Assembly (NCBI RefSeq): GCF_004011695.2
Contig: NC_082417.1
Span: 1,302,001 to 1,366,000, forward strand
DNA: 64,000 nucleotides
DNA from: Ascochyta rabiei
Lineage: Eukaryota; Ascomycota; Dothideomycetes; Pleosporales; Didymellaceae
Reading direction: 5' to 3'
Numbering within the stretch: position 1 is the stretch's first letter; every line of letters starts with the position of its first letter. The position numbers and the translations under genes are program-made. Under the pieces are notes generated by a model. That model ran no database searches, was not told the origin of the DNA, and saw only the letters and a program-made list of their open reading frames with translations. Below are positions 22,133 to 35,196 of the stretch, one piece after another.

Positions 22133-25034
22133 TAGTAATTAACTTCTACTTATATAAAGAAGGAAGCTTTACTAAGGAAAAGAGCTAATTACTTGCTGTT
22201 AACAGGTAATCTAGCTTCCTCTAGGACTTCTATTTTGAAGATAATTAACTAGGAAAAATAATTATCTATTTCCTAGTCACTCTTACACAATTCCTGCTAA
22301 AATAATATAAGATCTAGGTTAAGGTAATTAAGTGTAATAGTAAAATTACTATAATAAAACTAGAAGTATTAAGATAGTGCGCTGTATAATTAATTAGGCT
22401 TAAGCCTTCTGCACTAGACACCTAAGTATAGAACAGAGGTGCTAAATGCTTAGGGGGTGTAATAAAAGATAAGGCACGCACTATAAGATTAGACGTAAAC
22501 CTACTATAGGAAATGTAGCTAGAGATTATAAGGGCAGTAGTGTACCTATACAACTAAACACTAAGGTTATTAAATAACTAGAAAATACCCTATAAAATGT
22601 TCTTCACCTATACAGCTTAACTAGCTAGCCTAAATATATAAAGTAGGAAACTAAACTAGGTATATCTAAAAGTATATAGATGTAAAGCCTTTACTCTTAT
22701 AAGTAACACCCTTTAAGGAAAGTTATAACTCTAGTAACTAGACCTAAGAGTATAGGTAGGATACCTAGTAGGATACTAATCCTTAAATATATATTAGATA
22801 TAGATTCTAACCTTAGTAAAAGTTATTAGCATAAGAGATGTAATCTTTAATAAGGATACTGTCTTTAGTAGCTAGACTTAGGACCTAATAGACAATCTTA
22901 TGCACAGTATTCTTAAAGAGATAGTAACATAGACAAGAAGCGTAGAGCTTCTGCCTCTACCCTAAAATAAGGCTAAAATCTAGTTATTCTATAAGGATAA
23001 CACTATTATATGCTTAAATACTACAGAAAATTAACTAGGTTATAATAATAGACAGAAAGCTAAATATATATATCTAACCCCTCCTCTTACTCTGCTACTA
23101 GTTGCGTTGTTAATAAATATGTTATTGTTATTCTAGTTAGCAAGAGGTGACAGCTAATTAGGAGTTAGCAGGTAGCACTAGTTAACTGCTAATTAGTTAG
23201 AATTAACGCTAGCGTAATCTTAAGGAACTTTACAAACTATCCTATAGAAAGCTGCATTTATAGCTAGCATATAAGGCAGATGCATAGGCATATACTAGGG
23301 CAACAATATTAATAAGGCTAGGTTAAAATAAATGCTAATAAAAGGGCTTAAGCCTTATTAAAGCTAACTTCTACTAGAGCTAACAGCACAATTAAACCTA
23401 GAGGACCACCTACTTTACTAATAGTTTAAAGAAGCTAAGTAAGAACATCTTAGCAGCTATTAGACTATAAAGTTATAGTCTAAAGTACCCCTAATAAAGA
23501 CTAAGGTAGTAGGACACTAGGTACTTAACTGTATGTAGGTATACACGTACAAGCTTAATAAGAACTACTACCTACTTAAATATAAGGCGTAACTAGTAGT
23601 CTAAGGTAACTAGTAATAAAACATTACTTCTAAAGATACCTACGCAGTAACACTAGCTAGTAGGTCCTTTAGAATGCTTATAGCAATTTTAGCAGCATAT
23701 AACCTAGAACTTAAGTAGTTTAATATTATAAACACCTTTATTTATATATTAATTAATAGAGAGGTCTATATAAGGAAACTATATAGGTATTAGAAACTAG
23801 GCATAGTTCTGTAGCTACACAAGGTACTATATAGACTAAGAATCTCTCTACTCCTCTAGTAGAAGGAATTTACATCTACTCTAACAAGCTATAGATTTGT
23901 AGTTGTTCCCTATAAACCCTGCTGCTTACTTAAGAATAGAGTTACTATCTTCTTCTATGTAGACAATATTATTATAGCTTATTACCTAACTAGAAGATAT
24001 AAGGCAGATAAGGCCCTTAGCTATATTACTAACAAATACTCTGTTACAGAAGGAAACAATCTGTAATAGTTCCTAGGAGTAGAGATAACCTAAGATTAAG
24101 ACAACCTAAGGATCCTCCTCTTACAGGCGTTATACATTAACAAAATTATCTCCCTAGAAGATAAGACAGACATACAACACAACATACTAATATTAAGTAT
24201 TAAGCTTCTACTAAATAAAGGGGAAGCTGCAGCATTACAAATTAACAGATACTAGAGAAAGATTAGATCTCTCCTCTTTACTGTAGTTACTACTAGGCCT
24301 AACATTGCCTTTGCTACATCTAGGCTGGCATAGTTTCTAACTAACCCTAGACAGCAGCACTATAACGCAGTAGATTAAGTACTATTATACCTATAAGGGA
24401 CATAAGACCTATCCCTTACCTTTAGAGGCAACAAGCACCTAGTAGTTGCTAGTAATGCATTATTTACTAATAATACTCTTAATAGGAAGAACTCCTAAGG
24501 ATATACTATTAAACTATGTAAAGGACTTATTACCTAGAGAGCTAATAAACAAGACACAGTTACTATATTAACAACTAAAGCAGAGCTACTTGCCCTAGCA
24601 CAGGTAGCTAAGGAAGCTATCTTTATCTTACAACTATTATTAGAACTTAGCATACACCTCTTATAATTAACAATTACTATTTAATATAATAATACCTAGA
24701 CTATCTAATTAATTAACAAGGAAGTCTTAAAACTCTAAACTAAACTATAACATGTAGACATTTATAACTACTAGCTATAATAAGAGGTAAATAAAGGTAC
24801 TATAACAGTAACCTATATCCTATCTACTAAGATGTTAGCTAACAGACTTACAAAGGCTCTGCCTACAAGCAAGTAGTTAACCTTTCTAAGGCAGCTAGGA
24901 CTAAAGAAACATACTAAACAAAGAAAGCTAGCTAACACCTAGATAGAATTACTTAGCTAAAAGCTCGCTAACCTAGAGGTATAATAAGAGCTAATTGTGT
25001 CTAGCTTTAAAAGGGCCTTAAAGCTAAGGGGGTG

Positions 25035-25197
25035 TGTTAGATAACTGACCTTGCTAAGCCAAGTTAGGGGGTTTAGGGTTAACCTTGGTCAACTTAGGGG
25101 CTAGCGGCACACACACATAAAATGAGCCATTAAGACAGATAATTATTAATCAATTACCTTTATTATTATCTTTGCACATTAAGCATATTATCTAATG
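25035..25197 (+). repeat. 3' LTR of Copia-1
   Basis: 163 bp, preceded by the polypurine tract at 25021-25034. It ends TCTAATG just before the second AATAT target duplication. Confidence 0.85.
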
Positions 25198-26700
25198 AAT
25201 ATAGGCTATATTAGTATAAACTAGCCTAACACGTTTATTAAGCACTGCCCTAACCTTAAAGTAAGGTTTAATTATAAGTACAACTACAAGAGAGCCCTCT
25301 GTAAGGATCTAGAGATTATTAGGGGCTAGTTTAGGCTTGTAGTAAATATTAAAGCTAAGTATAGTATCTAGGATAATAACACGTATAACTTTAATAAGAC
25401 AGGCTTTATAATAGGCTAGATATTAACAGGAGCAGTTATTATAGGCTTAGAGTGTTAAGGATAGCTAAAGGTAGTGTAGTAGGGTAACTGTAAGTAGACA
25501 ACAGTTATATAGGGCATTAAAAGCACAGGGTAGGCTATTCTACCCTTTATTATCTTTAAAGGCTGTAACTACCTCTCTGCCTAGTATAAAGAGGATAATC
25601 TGCCCTATAATTAGGTTATTAGAGTCTCTAAGAAAAGACAGACTACTAATAAGCTTAGTCTAGACTAGTTAAAGCACTTTAATGCCTATACAAAGACGCG
25701 CACCTAAGGAGTGTACTAGCTGCTCCTTATTAATAGCTATAAGAGCTATAACTCCCTTAACTTTAAATAATACTGTAAGGAAGCAAAGACTATTACACTG
25801 TGTATGCCTCTATACTTATTACACCTCTTATAGCTACTAGATATAGGCTGTTTTGCCCCTTTAAAGAAGGTGTATAGGCGCTAAGCTAAGGATCTTATAC
25901 ACAACTATATTACTTATATTACTAAAACTAAGTTCCTACTATACTTTATAGGCGCCTATAAGGAGACATTTACTTCTAGTAATATCTAAGGAGGCTTTTA
26001 AGGCGCTAGAATAGTCCCCTTTAACCTAGAACAGGTTATAATAGGTCTTAATGTCCGCCTACGTACCCTACTACTACCTCCTGTAGAAGATGCTCCCTAG
26101 CAGTCCTAAACCCTAAGTAATACCCTGTAATTAGGATTGCAATTAACGCTAGTTTAAGAGAGGATTTAAAGGCATGTAAGCAGCTTACTAACTTTAATAG
26201 TTAAGGCCTTTAAAAAGCTTGCTAAAGGCGTAGCTATTGTTACGTATAAGCTAGTGTTAGCTAAAAAGGAGATTACTAGGCTTTAAACAGTAAATAAGGC
26301 TGCTATGCGACGTAAATTAAATAAAAGAAAGTAGTTACAGGAGGAGGGGGTCCTAACAGCTAAGGAAGGCCTTTAATTAACTACTCTAACTAAGTTTAGG
26401 GCGCGTAGTAATAGTAAGAAGGCAAAGAAGTAAGTGCGCGCTAGAGGAGGGGAAGTAACCTAAAGATGCTGTATAAAGTGCTATAATATTAGATATAACT
26501 TACGTACATATAAGAAGGCTATAGAAGATGTTTCTAAATAATATTATGTTCTGCACTACTGTATATAAGGCTAAAGTGGGCTAATGCAAGCTATAATAGG
26601 GTAGAGGTTTAGTGTGGTCTTAGCAGAGTGATCCGCTCACCCGTTTGATCCGCTCACCTGTAGAGTACGTTAAGTCTTGTTAATATATGCTATGTACCTT

Positions 26701-26868
26701 TGTTAAATAAAAGGTATTAGAGGAACGAATTAGGCGATATACCTACCAAGAAACCGTGTAGGGGCCCCTACTAGAACCTGGACAAGACAAAAATCACCCT
26801 TATATAGAAAAAGAACAGAACATTAATACCTTATTATTAACTTATTACTATTACTATCTAATCTAATA
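26701..26868 (+). repeat. 5' LTR of Copia-F2
   Basis: 168 bp. It shares a GTGTAGGGGCCCCTAC core, itself palindromic, with the LTR at 63196-63361. Confidence 0.85.
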
Positions 26869-27842
26869 ATTAAGAGTCTTACTGCTGCTATAATAAGCGC
26901 TAACAACAAGCAAAATAGCAACTAGCCAAAGCCAGAGGGACGCGACGGTTATTCTTACTAACTTAAGCAAATAGGTCTCCTAGTACTGCTAACTTAGGAT
27001 TAAGTGCTAATTGTAAGATATATAGCTGCTAGCAGATTCTAAAAGAGTATAACTCTAACGTATACAACTAAAGGCGATACTACTTCTAGAAATTATGTAA
27101 TATAAACTAGTAATAAGTATAAGCAACACCTTAACTACGTTATTACAGACTATCTAAGTAGGTTAAAGCAGAGCTTGCAGAACAACACACAAAGTAATAG
27201 ACATGTTAATAACTATACTGCAAACACCTATAATCCTAATATAGGTATTAGACCTCTTAGAAAAGAGACAAGATACTTAAGAAAGACTATTAAGATAAGA
27301 AAAGTAATATATTAAGAACAGTTAAGTATATTCCTATAACAGTAACACTATATCTGTAGCTAAGCTACTACGCAGAAAATAGAACGCTGCGTAAATAGAT
27401 AACTATCCTCTAAGACACTGTTAGAGTAGATGTAGATAAAGAATAGGCGTAAGTATAAGATAGATACTATACTACACTTAGACTAATACAAATAACTACA
27501 AATTAGAAGACATAGCTAAGTAAATACAATTAGGTAGTAACTTAAGCTAAGACCCTTAAGGTAGCTAAGGTTATGCAAACACAAGCTGTTATTAATAATT
27601 TTCTAGGCTCTGTATCTAAGATAGCATTAACCTAGACTACAGCGTTCTAAGGGCTAGGATACAATAAGAAAGCTATAAATAGGAAAAGGATAATAAAACT
27701 CTTCTATGATTATATAAGCCTTTAATATCTACTAAAAAGGAAGCTGTTACGATCTACAGAACACAGGAAGGATGTAAGCCAATTACAGTCAATAGGGCAC
27801 AGTAAGTACGACAAGTCGTTAGGTTCAGCGTAAGCAAACATG

Positions 27843-28005
27843 TGTCAGATAATATGCTTGATGTGAAAGGATGATGATGAAGGTAATTGATTAATAATTA
27901 TCTGTCTTAATGGCTCATTTTATGTGTGTGTGCCGCTAGCCCCTAAGTTGACCAAGGTTAACCCTAAACCCCCTAACTTGGCTTAGCAAGGTCAGTTATC
28001 TAACA
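27843..28005 (-). repeat. 3' LTR of Copia-2
   Basis: 163 bp, TGTCAGATAATATG...TTATCTAACA when read on the + strand. It is among the least mutated LTRs of the family and shows the true ends (TGTTAGATAACTGACC...TCTGACA in element orientation). Confidence 0.87.
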
Positions 28006-31000
28006 CACCCCCTTAGCTTTAAGGCCCTTTTAAAGCTAGACACAATTAGCTCTTATTATACCTCTAGGTTAGCGAGCTTTTAGCTAAGTAATTCTATCTA
28101 GGTGTTAGCTAGCTTTCTTTGTTTAGTATGTTTCTTTAGTCCTAGCTGCCTTAGAAAGGTTAACTACTTGCTTGTAGGCAGAGCCTTTGTAAGTCTGTTA
28201 GCTAACATCTTAGTAGATAGGATATAGGTTACTGTTATAGTACCTTTATTTACCTCTTATTATAGCTAGTAGTTATAAATGTCTACATGTTATAGTTTAG
28301 TTTAGAGTTTTAAGACTTCCTTGTTAATTAATTAGATAGTCTAGGTATTATTATATTAAATAGTAATTGTTAATTATAAGAGGTGTATGCTAAGTTCTAA
28401 TAATAGTTGTAAGATAAAGATAGCTTCCTTAGCTACCTGTGCTAGGGCAAGTAGCTCTGCTTTAGTTGTTAATATAGTAACTGTGTCTTGTTTATTAGCT
28501 CTCTAGGTAATAAGTCCTTTACATAGTTTAATAGTATATCCTTAGGAGTTCTTCCTATTAAGAGTATTATTAGTAAATAATGCATTACTAGCAACTACTA
28601 GGTGCTTGTTGCCTCTAAAGGTAAGGGATAGGTCTTATGTCCCTTATAGGTATAATAGTACTTAATCTACTGCGTTATAGTGCTGCTGTCTAGGGTTAGT
28701 TAGAAACTATGCCAGCCTAGATGTAGCAAAGGCAATGTTAGGCCTAGTAGTAACTACAGTAAAGAGGAGAGATCTAATCTTTCTCTAGTATCTGTTAATT
28801 TGTAATGCTGCAGCTTCCCCTTTATTTAGTAGAAGCTTAATACTTAATATTAGTATGTTGTGTTGTATGTCTGTCTTATCTTCTAGGGAGATAATTTTGT
28901 TAATGTATAACGCCTGTAAGAGGAGGATCCTTAGGTTGTCTTAATCTTAGGTTATCTCTACTCCTAGGAACTATTACAGATTGTTTCCTTCTGTAACAGA
29001 GTATTTGTTAGTAATATAGCTAAGGGCCTTATCTGCCTTATATCTTCTAGTTAGGTAATAAGCTATAATAATATTGTCTACATAGAAGAAGATAGTAACT
29101 CTATTCTTAAGTAAGCAGCAGGGTTTATAGGGAACAACTACAAATCTATAGCTTGTTAGAGTAGATGTAAATTCCTTCTACTAGAGGAGTAGAGAGATTC
29201 TTAGTCTATATAGTACCTTGTGTAGCTACAGAACTATGCCTAGTTTCTAATACCTATATAGTTTCCTTATATAGACCTCTCTATTAATTAATATATAAAT
29301 AAAGGTGTTTATAATATTAAACTACTTAAGTTCTAGGTTATATGCTGCTAAAATTGCTATAAGCATTCTAAAGGACCTACTAGCTAGTGTTACTGCGTAG
29401 GTATCTTTAGAAGTAATGTTTTATTACTAGTTACCTTAGACTACTAGTTACGCCTTATATTTAAGTAGGTAGTAGTTCTTATTAAGCTTGTACGTGTATA
29501 CCTACATACAGTTAAGTACCTAGTGTCCTACTACCTTAGTCTTTATTAGGGGTACTTTAGACTATAACTTTATAGTCTAATAGCTGCTAAGATGTTCTTA
29601 CTTAGCTTCTTTAAACTATTAGTAAAGTAGGTGGTCCTCTAGGTTTAATTGTGCTGTTAGCTCTAGTAGAAGTTAGCTTTAATAAGGCTTAAGCCCTTTT
29701 ATTAGCATTTATTTTAACCTAGCCTTATTAATATTGTTGCCCTAGTATATGCCTATGCATCTGCCTTATATGCTAGCTATAAATGCAGCTTTCTATAGGA
29801 TAGTTTGTAAAGTTCCTTAAGATTACGCTAGCGTTAATTCTAACTAATTAGCAGTTAACTAGTGCTACCTGCTAACTCCTAATTAGCTGTCACCTCTTGC
29901 TAACTAGAATAACAATAACATATTTATTAACAACGCAACTAGTAGCAGAGTAAGAGGAGGGGTTAGATATATATATTTAGCTTTCTGTCTATTATTATAA
30001 CCTAGTTAATTTTCTGTAGTATTTAAGCATATAATAGTGTTATCCTTATAGAATAACTAGATTTTAGCCTTATTTTAGGGTAGAGGCAGAAGCTCTACGC
30101 TTCTTGTCTATGTTACTATCTCTTTAAGAATACTGTGCATAAGATTGTCTATTAGGTCCTAAGTCTAGCTACTAAAGACAGTATCCTTATTAAAGATTAC
30201 ATCTCTTATGCTAATAACTTTTACTAAGGTTAGAATCTATATCTAATATATATTTAAGGATTAGTATCCTACTAGGTATCCTACCTATACTCTTAGGTCT
30301 AGTTACTAGAGTTATAACTTTCCTTAAAGGGTGTTACTTATAAGAGTAAAGGCTTTACATCTATATACTTTTAGATATACCTAGTTTAGTTTCCTACTTT
30401 ATATATTTAGGCTAGCTAGTTAAGCTGTATAGGTGAAGAACATTTTATAGGGTATTTTCTAGTTATTTAATAACCTTAGTGTTTAGTTGTATAGGTACAC
30501 TACTGCCCTTATAATCTCTAGCTACATTTCCTATAGTAGGTTTACGTCTAATCTTATAGTGCGTGCCTTATCTTTTATTACACCCCCTAAGCGTTTAGCA
30601 CCTCTGTTCTGTGCTTAGGTGTCTAGTGCAGAAGGCTTAAGCCTAATTAATTATGCAGCGCACTATCTTAACACTTCTAGTTTTGTTATAGTAATTTTAC
30701 TATTACACTTAATTACCTTAACCTAGATCTTGTATTGTTTTAACAGGAATTGTGTAAGAGTGTCTAGGAAGTAGATAATTATCTTTCCTAGTTAATTATC
30801 TTTAAAATAGAAGTCTTACAGGAAGCTAGATTGCCTATTAATAGTAAGTAATTAGCTCTTTTTCTTAGTAAAGCTTCCTTCTTTATATAAGTAGAAGTTA
30901 ATTGCTATGCATTCTCCTAGTTCTTTATTGCTTATTTATAGTATTTAACTAACCTACCTCTTAGTCATAGCTTGTCTGCAAGCATTACATTAGACTGTAG

Positions 31001-31327
31001 TAATACCCTTAACTGTTACCCCCTAAGATTATTAGATAAGGTGTTTAATAGTAGTAGCTCTAGGGTGCCCTATTTGCTTATGCTATAGCAGAGCAGTAGC
31101 AGTCTTAGGTGTTTAGCTTTATGTTAATTATATTACAAATACTGTCTATAGCTGTTCCCTAAGTACCTATTATCTATATTATTTATCTAAAGATGTAATA
31201 GCTGTGTTGTCTACTTATCTAAGCTAAGTTAGATCTCTTTTTGTGTCCTACTAGATGCCCTGTTAATGTAGTTGTTAGAAAGAGACAAGGTTGTAAAGTA
31301 TGTCTGGGCACTATGCTACATTGTGTA

Positions 31328-33190
31328 ACGTACTCCACAGGTAAGCGGATTAAACGGGTGAGCGGATCACTCTGCCAAGACCACACCAAACCTCCACCTT
31401 ACCACGCAATGCCTCAACAACAACATTAATCTACGCCCTTAAGAGAAGCTGCGATAAAGCTTGCGCTCCAGGCAATTAAACAAGACGCAACGCTTACTCT
31501 GTAACGCGCTGCAGCTATATATAACGCGCCTTACAGCACACTACACGCTTAATACACAGGACAACCTGCACAAGCTAATTATACGCTAGTTTAACGGATT
31601 ATAGACTAGACTAAGGAGGACATGATTGCTAAATACATCCTAAAGCTAGATGCACAAGGATTTGCCCCTTAGCTGGCTGCTGTAGCTAATATAGCTAATT
31701 CTTTGCGTGCTAAGCGCAATATAGGCTATGTTAGCATAAACTAGCCTAACACGTTTGTTAAGCGCTGCCCTAACCTTAAAGTAAGGTTTAATTGCAAGTA
31801 CAACTACAAGAGAGCCCTCTGTAAGGATCTAGAGATTATTAGGGGCTGGTTTAGGCTTGTAGCGAATGTTAAAGCTAAGTATAGCATCTAGGACAATGAC
31901 ACGTACAACTTTAATAAGACAGGCTTTATAATAGGCTAGATATTAACAGGAGCAGTTATTACAGGCTGAGAGCGTTAAGGATAGCTAAAGGCAGTGTAGT
32001 AGAGTAATTAAGAGTAGACAATGGTTATATAGGGCATTAATGGCATAGGGTAGGCTATTCCACCCTTTATCATCTTTAAAGGCCGCAACCACCTCTCTGC
32101 CTGGTACAAAGAGGACAATCTGCCCTATAACTGGGTTATTAGAGTCTCTAAGAACAGATAGACTACTAACAAGCTTAGTCTAGACTGGTTAAAGCACTTT
32201 AATGCCTATACAAAGACGCGCACCTAAGGAGTGCACTAGCTACTCCTTATTAACAGCTATAAGAGCCATAACTCCCTTAACTTCTAACAATACTGTAAGG
32301 AAGTAAAGATTGTTATACTGTGTATGCCTCTACACTTATCTTACCTCTTATAACTACTAGATGTAGGTTATATTACCCCTCTAAAGAAGGTATATAGGCG
32401 CTAAGCTAAGAATCTTATACGCAACTACATTACTTATATTACTAAAACTAAGTTCCTACTATGCTTTATAGACGCCTATAAGGAGACATTTACTTCTAGC
32501 AATATCTAAGGAGGCTTCTAAGGTGCTGGAATAGTCCCCCTTGACCTAGAACGGGTCATAATGGGTCTTAATGTCCGCCTACGTACCCTACCGCTACCTA
32601 CTGTAGAAGATGAGCCCTGGCAGTCCCAAACCCTAAGCACTACCCTGCAATTAGGGTCGCAATTAACGCTGGTTTAAGAGAGGATTTAAAGGCATGCAAG
32701 CAGCTTACTAACTTTAATAGTTAAGGCCTTTAAAAAGCTTGCTAAAGGCGTAGCTATTGTTACGTATAAGCTAGTGTTAGCTAAAAAGGAGATTACTAGG
32801 CTTTAAACAGTAAATAAGGCTGCTATGCGACGTAAATTAAATAAAAGAAAGTAGTTACAGGAGGAGGGGGTCCTAACAGCTAAGGAAGGCCTTTAATTAA
32901 CTACTCTAACTAAGTTTAGGGCGCGTAGTAATAGTAAGAAGGCAAAGAAGTAAGTGCGCGCTAGAGGAGGGGAAGTAACCTAAAGATGCTGTATAAAGTG
33001 CTATAATATTAGATATAACTTACGTACATATAAGAAGGCTATAGAAGATGTTTCTAAATAATATTATGTACTGCACTACTGTATACAAGGCTAAAGTGGG
33101 CTAATGCGAGCTATAATAGGGTAGAAATTTGGTGTGGTCTTGGTAGAGTGATCTGCTTACCTGTTTAATCCGCTCACCTGTGGAGTACGT
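31328..33190 (+). mobile_element. Pogo-D: complete-length pogo/Fot1-like transposon in Copia-2
   Basis: 1863 bp, with TA flanks (31326-31327 and 33191-33192) and terminal repeats that start ACGTACTCCACAGG. The + strand transposase starts near MPQQQH (31411). A psq-type helix-turn-helix and CENP-B-like region follow, with the DDE domain after them. NFNKTGFIIG (about 31910) and LLLINSYKSHNS (about 32255) both have catalytic Asp changed to Asn. TPLKKVYRR-type and NVRLRTLPLPTVEDEPWQSQ blocks come next, then a basic tail and a degraded zinc-knuckle-like end near 33010. It is nearly identical to Pogo-B over long stretches but retains more CpA/TpG. The protein cannot function because of the stops and active-site changes. 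Confidence 0.9.
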
Positions 33191-34527
33191 TAGTTTAAGA
33201 GTAGTTATTTAGTTTGTGTTTAATAGATAGAGATAGATAGTGCTATATCCCTATATCTATACCTAGGAGTTTCCTGCCTATAGGTAGTTGTTTAATACAG
33301 GTAGAGTAAGGTCTTATTTCTAGTTCTTATTGTTTATAATGTAGATAGTTAATCCTAAATTAAGGATAAAGGAGTTCCTAAGAGGGTAGCTTAGTAGCTC
33401 TATATTATATAATTCTTTAACTAGACTTATATTAATTATTAATATCTTCTATCCCTATAGTTATTCTAGAGGTGCCTTTAGTATTTAGGATGTCTTAATA
33501 GCTAGTGTCTTAGTGCAAGCTTGTTTTGCAGATCTAACCTAATCTTTAAGGTTAGCATTTTGTTCTATTCTAAATTATACTATCTTAGTAATTCTATTAT
33601 ATAGAGTAAACTATTCTAGTGCTTTATCTTTATAGACGAAGTAGCAATCTTCTAGTCTATAGCGCTGTCTACAAGCAGGGTATTTTACTCCTCTAGCTGC
33701 TATTATATCCCCTCTTAGGGACTACTTAGATATAGTTATTTAACTAAAGTTCTGTTTTTAACAAGGTCTTCCCTAACTCCCCTATATAGTAGGAGTAGAT
33801 AATACATCTTTAACAATATAAGAGGCGTCCCTATTAGTGTCTAGGGTAGATTTACTACTAGTAGTAAGAGTTAAGTTGTTCCCTGCAGGAAAGGCGCCTC
33901 TTTACTGTCTCCCCTTAGGGTAGTACTTACTTATATGCTCTTAGAAGCGTTTTATTATTTCTTTATAAGTTATATTTTATTCTTGTCTGCTATAGTCCTA
34001 GAATATTGTTACCTAGGTTAGCGCTATCTTTATTACTAAATCTAAGAAGTCTTAGATAGTGTCTTGTATATTATATATTTTAGTAATACCCTCTATTTTA
34101 GTATTAGTTGCAGCATAATTATACTTAAGAAGCTAGGTGTCCTAGCTCCTAGGTTATCTTATTAGTTTAAGGGCTGCTAGGTATTAGTAGCGTACGCATA
34201 ATTGTTCTTCTTTAGCATTAATACTAACTATGTATTTAAGGCTAATAAGCTAAATTTAAATTAATTTACCTAGTTAGCAGCAGTTCTTTATAAGGTAAGG
34301 TAATACTAAGCTTTAGATAAACATTACTACCTTGTCTAGGTTAGCTTGTTCCTTATGGTAGTCTCTATCCGCTGTTATGGACTAGCCTTAGGGTAGGATG
34401 CAATAAGGGTTAATATGGTATTGTATCTCTTATAGAGGTAACACGTTGCGTGTCCTTCTAATATGTCTGTAGGGCACGTGATCGTCCTGTCTCGCTTAAG
34501 GCTTAGATAAGGTCTAAGCCTATAACA

Positions 34528-35196
34528 TACCTTCTTTCCCTATCCCTCCTAGGCTGTATATACTTTTTATTAGGTCCTTTTTATATTTAGTGTGGCCTAG
34601 GGGATACTAGTAGCAGGTGAACCCTAGGGCTAGGTGTAGTTGCGTAGGGGTCTAGCTCTTAGCAGTTAGCTGCTTGTCTAGTCTTTAGTTTACCTAGGGT
34701 GGTCCCTGCACGCACCTAGGTTGTTTTTGTTTTACCTAGCGCACCTGCCTAAGTTAGACACTTGTACTACTCTACGCTTCTGCCTAACCTACCTATAATG
34801 CACCTACCTACATTTTTGTATATGCCCTTACCCTACCTGCTATATCTGTTGTTACCTCTAGTTATAGCTATTAGGCCACTAGCTAAGGAGCTAGTAGTCC
34901 CTCTAGAGGGGGCGGTCGTAGTCTGCTACAGTCCTTCCCCTCTGCCTACAATATACCTGCAGTATTTCTTATCTATAGTTTCTAATCTAGTTATAGAGCC
35001 TAACTATATATATGGAAAGCTTACTACTGTTATATAGGTAACTATAAAGTTAAGGGCAACTTAGACAATAAGGACCTAGTCCCTATCTCTACTAGCGCTG
35101 TCCTGTGCCGCCCCTGCTACCTTCTTACTATTCTTACTAGCTAGTCTTATAAGTGTCTGTGTCTGTTATAGGTCTGCTTACTTACTAATTTCTTCT
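34528..35196. other. Gypsy-3 segment between 3' LTR and the antisense gene
   Basis: It begins with the pyrimidine-rich complement of the polypurine tract. A hydrophobic open frame (34762-35037, +) begins with a TTG codon and may be an upstream exon of the antisense gene or chance; no splice join was found. Nothing else is recognised. Confidence 0.4.

Larger units (their letters stand above)
18150..25197 (+). mobile_element. Copia-1: Ty1/copia retrotransposon, split by Pogo-C
   Basis: The LTRs are 18150-18311 and 25035-25197 (TGTTAGATAAC...TTATCT-TAAT-like ends), with TSD AATAT at 18145-18149 and 25198-25202. A polypurine tract AAGCTAAGGGGGTG lies directly before the 3' LTR. Coding is on the + strand: gag with a gap, integrase, reverse transcriptase with FFYVDNIIIA near 23950 (FYVDD expected, second Asp changed to Asn), and RNase H with ASNALFTNN, KQDTVT and TKAELLALAQVAKEA at 24440-24610. 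Many TAA/TAG stops. Net length without Pogo-C is 5195 bp, equal to Copia-2. Inserted in Pogo-B. Confidence 0.9.
17755..26670 (+). mobile_element. Pogo-B: pogo/Fot1-like transposon split by Copia-1
   Basis: The terminal inverted repeats (17755 onward and ending at 26670; outer bases ACGTACTCTAC) are flanked by TA on both sides. Removing Copia-1 and its 5-bp TSD leaves 1863 bp, exactly the length of Pogo-D. The transposase is on the + strand: an N-terminal psq/CENP-B-like DNA-binding region before the break at 18149, then a DDE domain from 25198 to about 26500. It ends with a basic tail and a degraded zinc-knuckle-like stretch (26466-26530). Stops are TAA/TAG throughout, and the first catalytic motif reads NFNKTGFIIG instead of the usual NFDETG. 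It is dead by RIP. The length and superfamily recall Fot1-group elements of Pleosporales such as Molly, but identity was not tested. Confidence 0.85.

Noticed and set aside
34762..35037. Hydrophobic 91-codon open frame as a membrane protein gene
   Set aside because: It starts from TTG, has no partner exon and lies in low-complexity AT/CT-rich retroelement sequence; kept only as a possible upstream exon.
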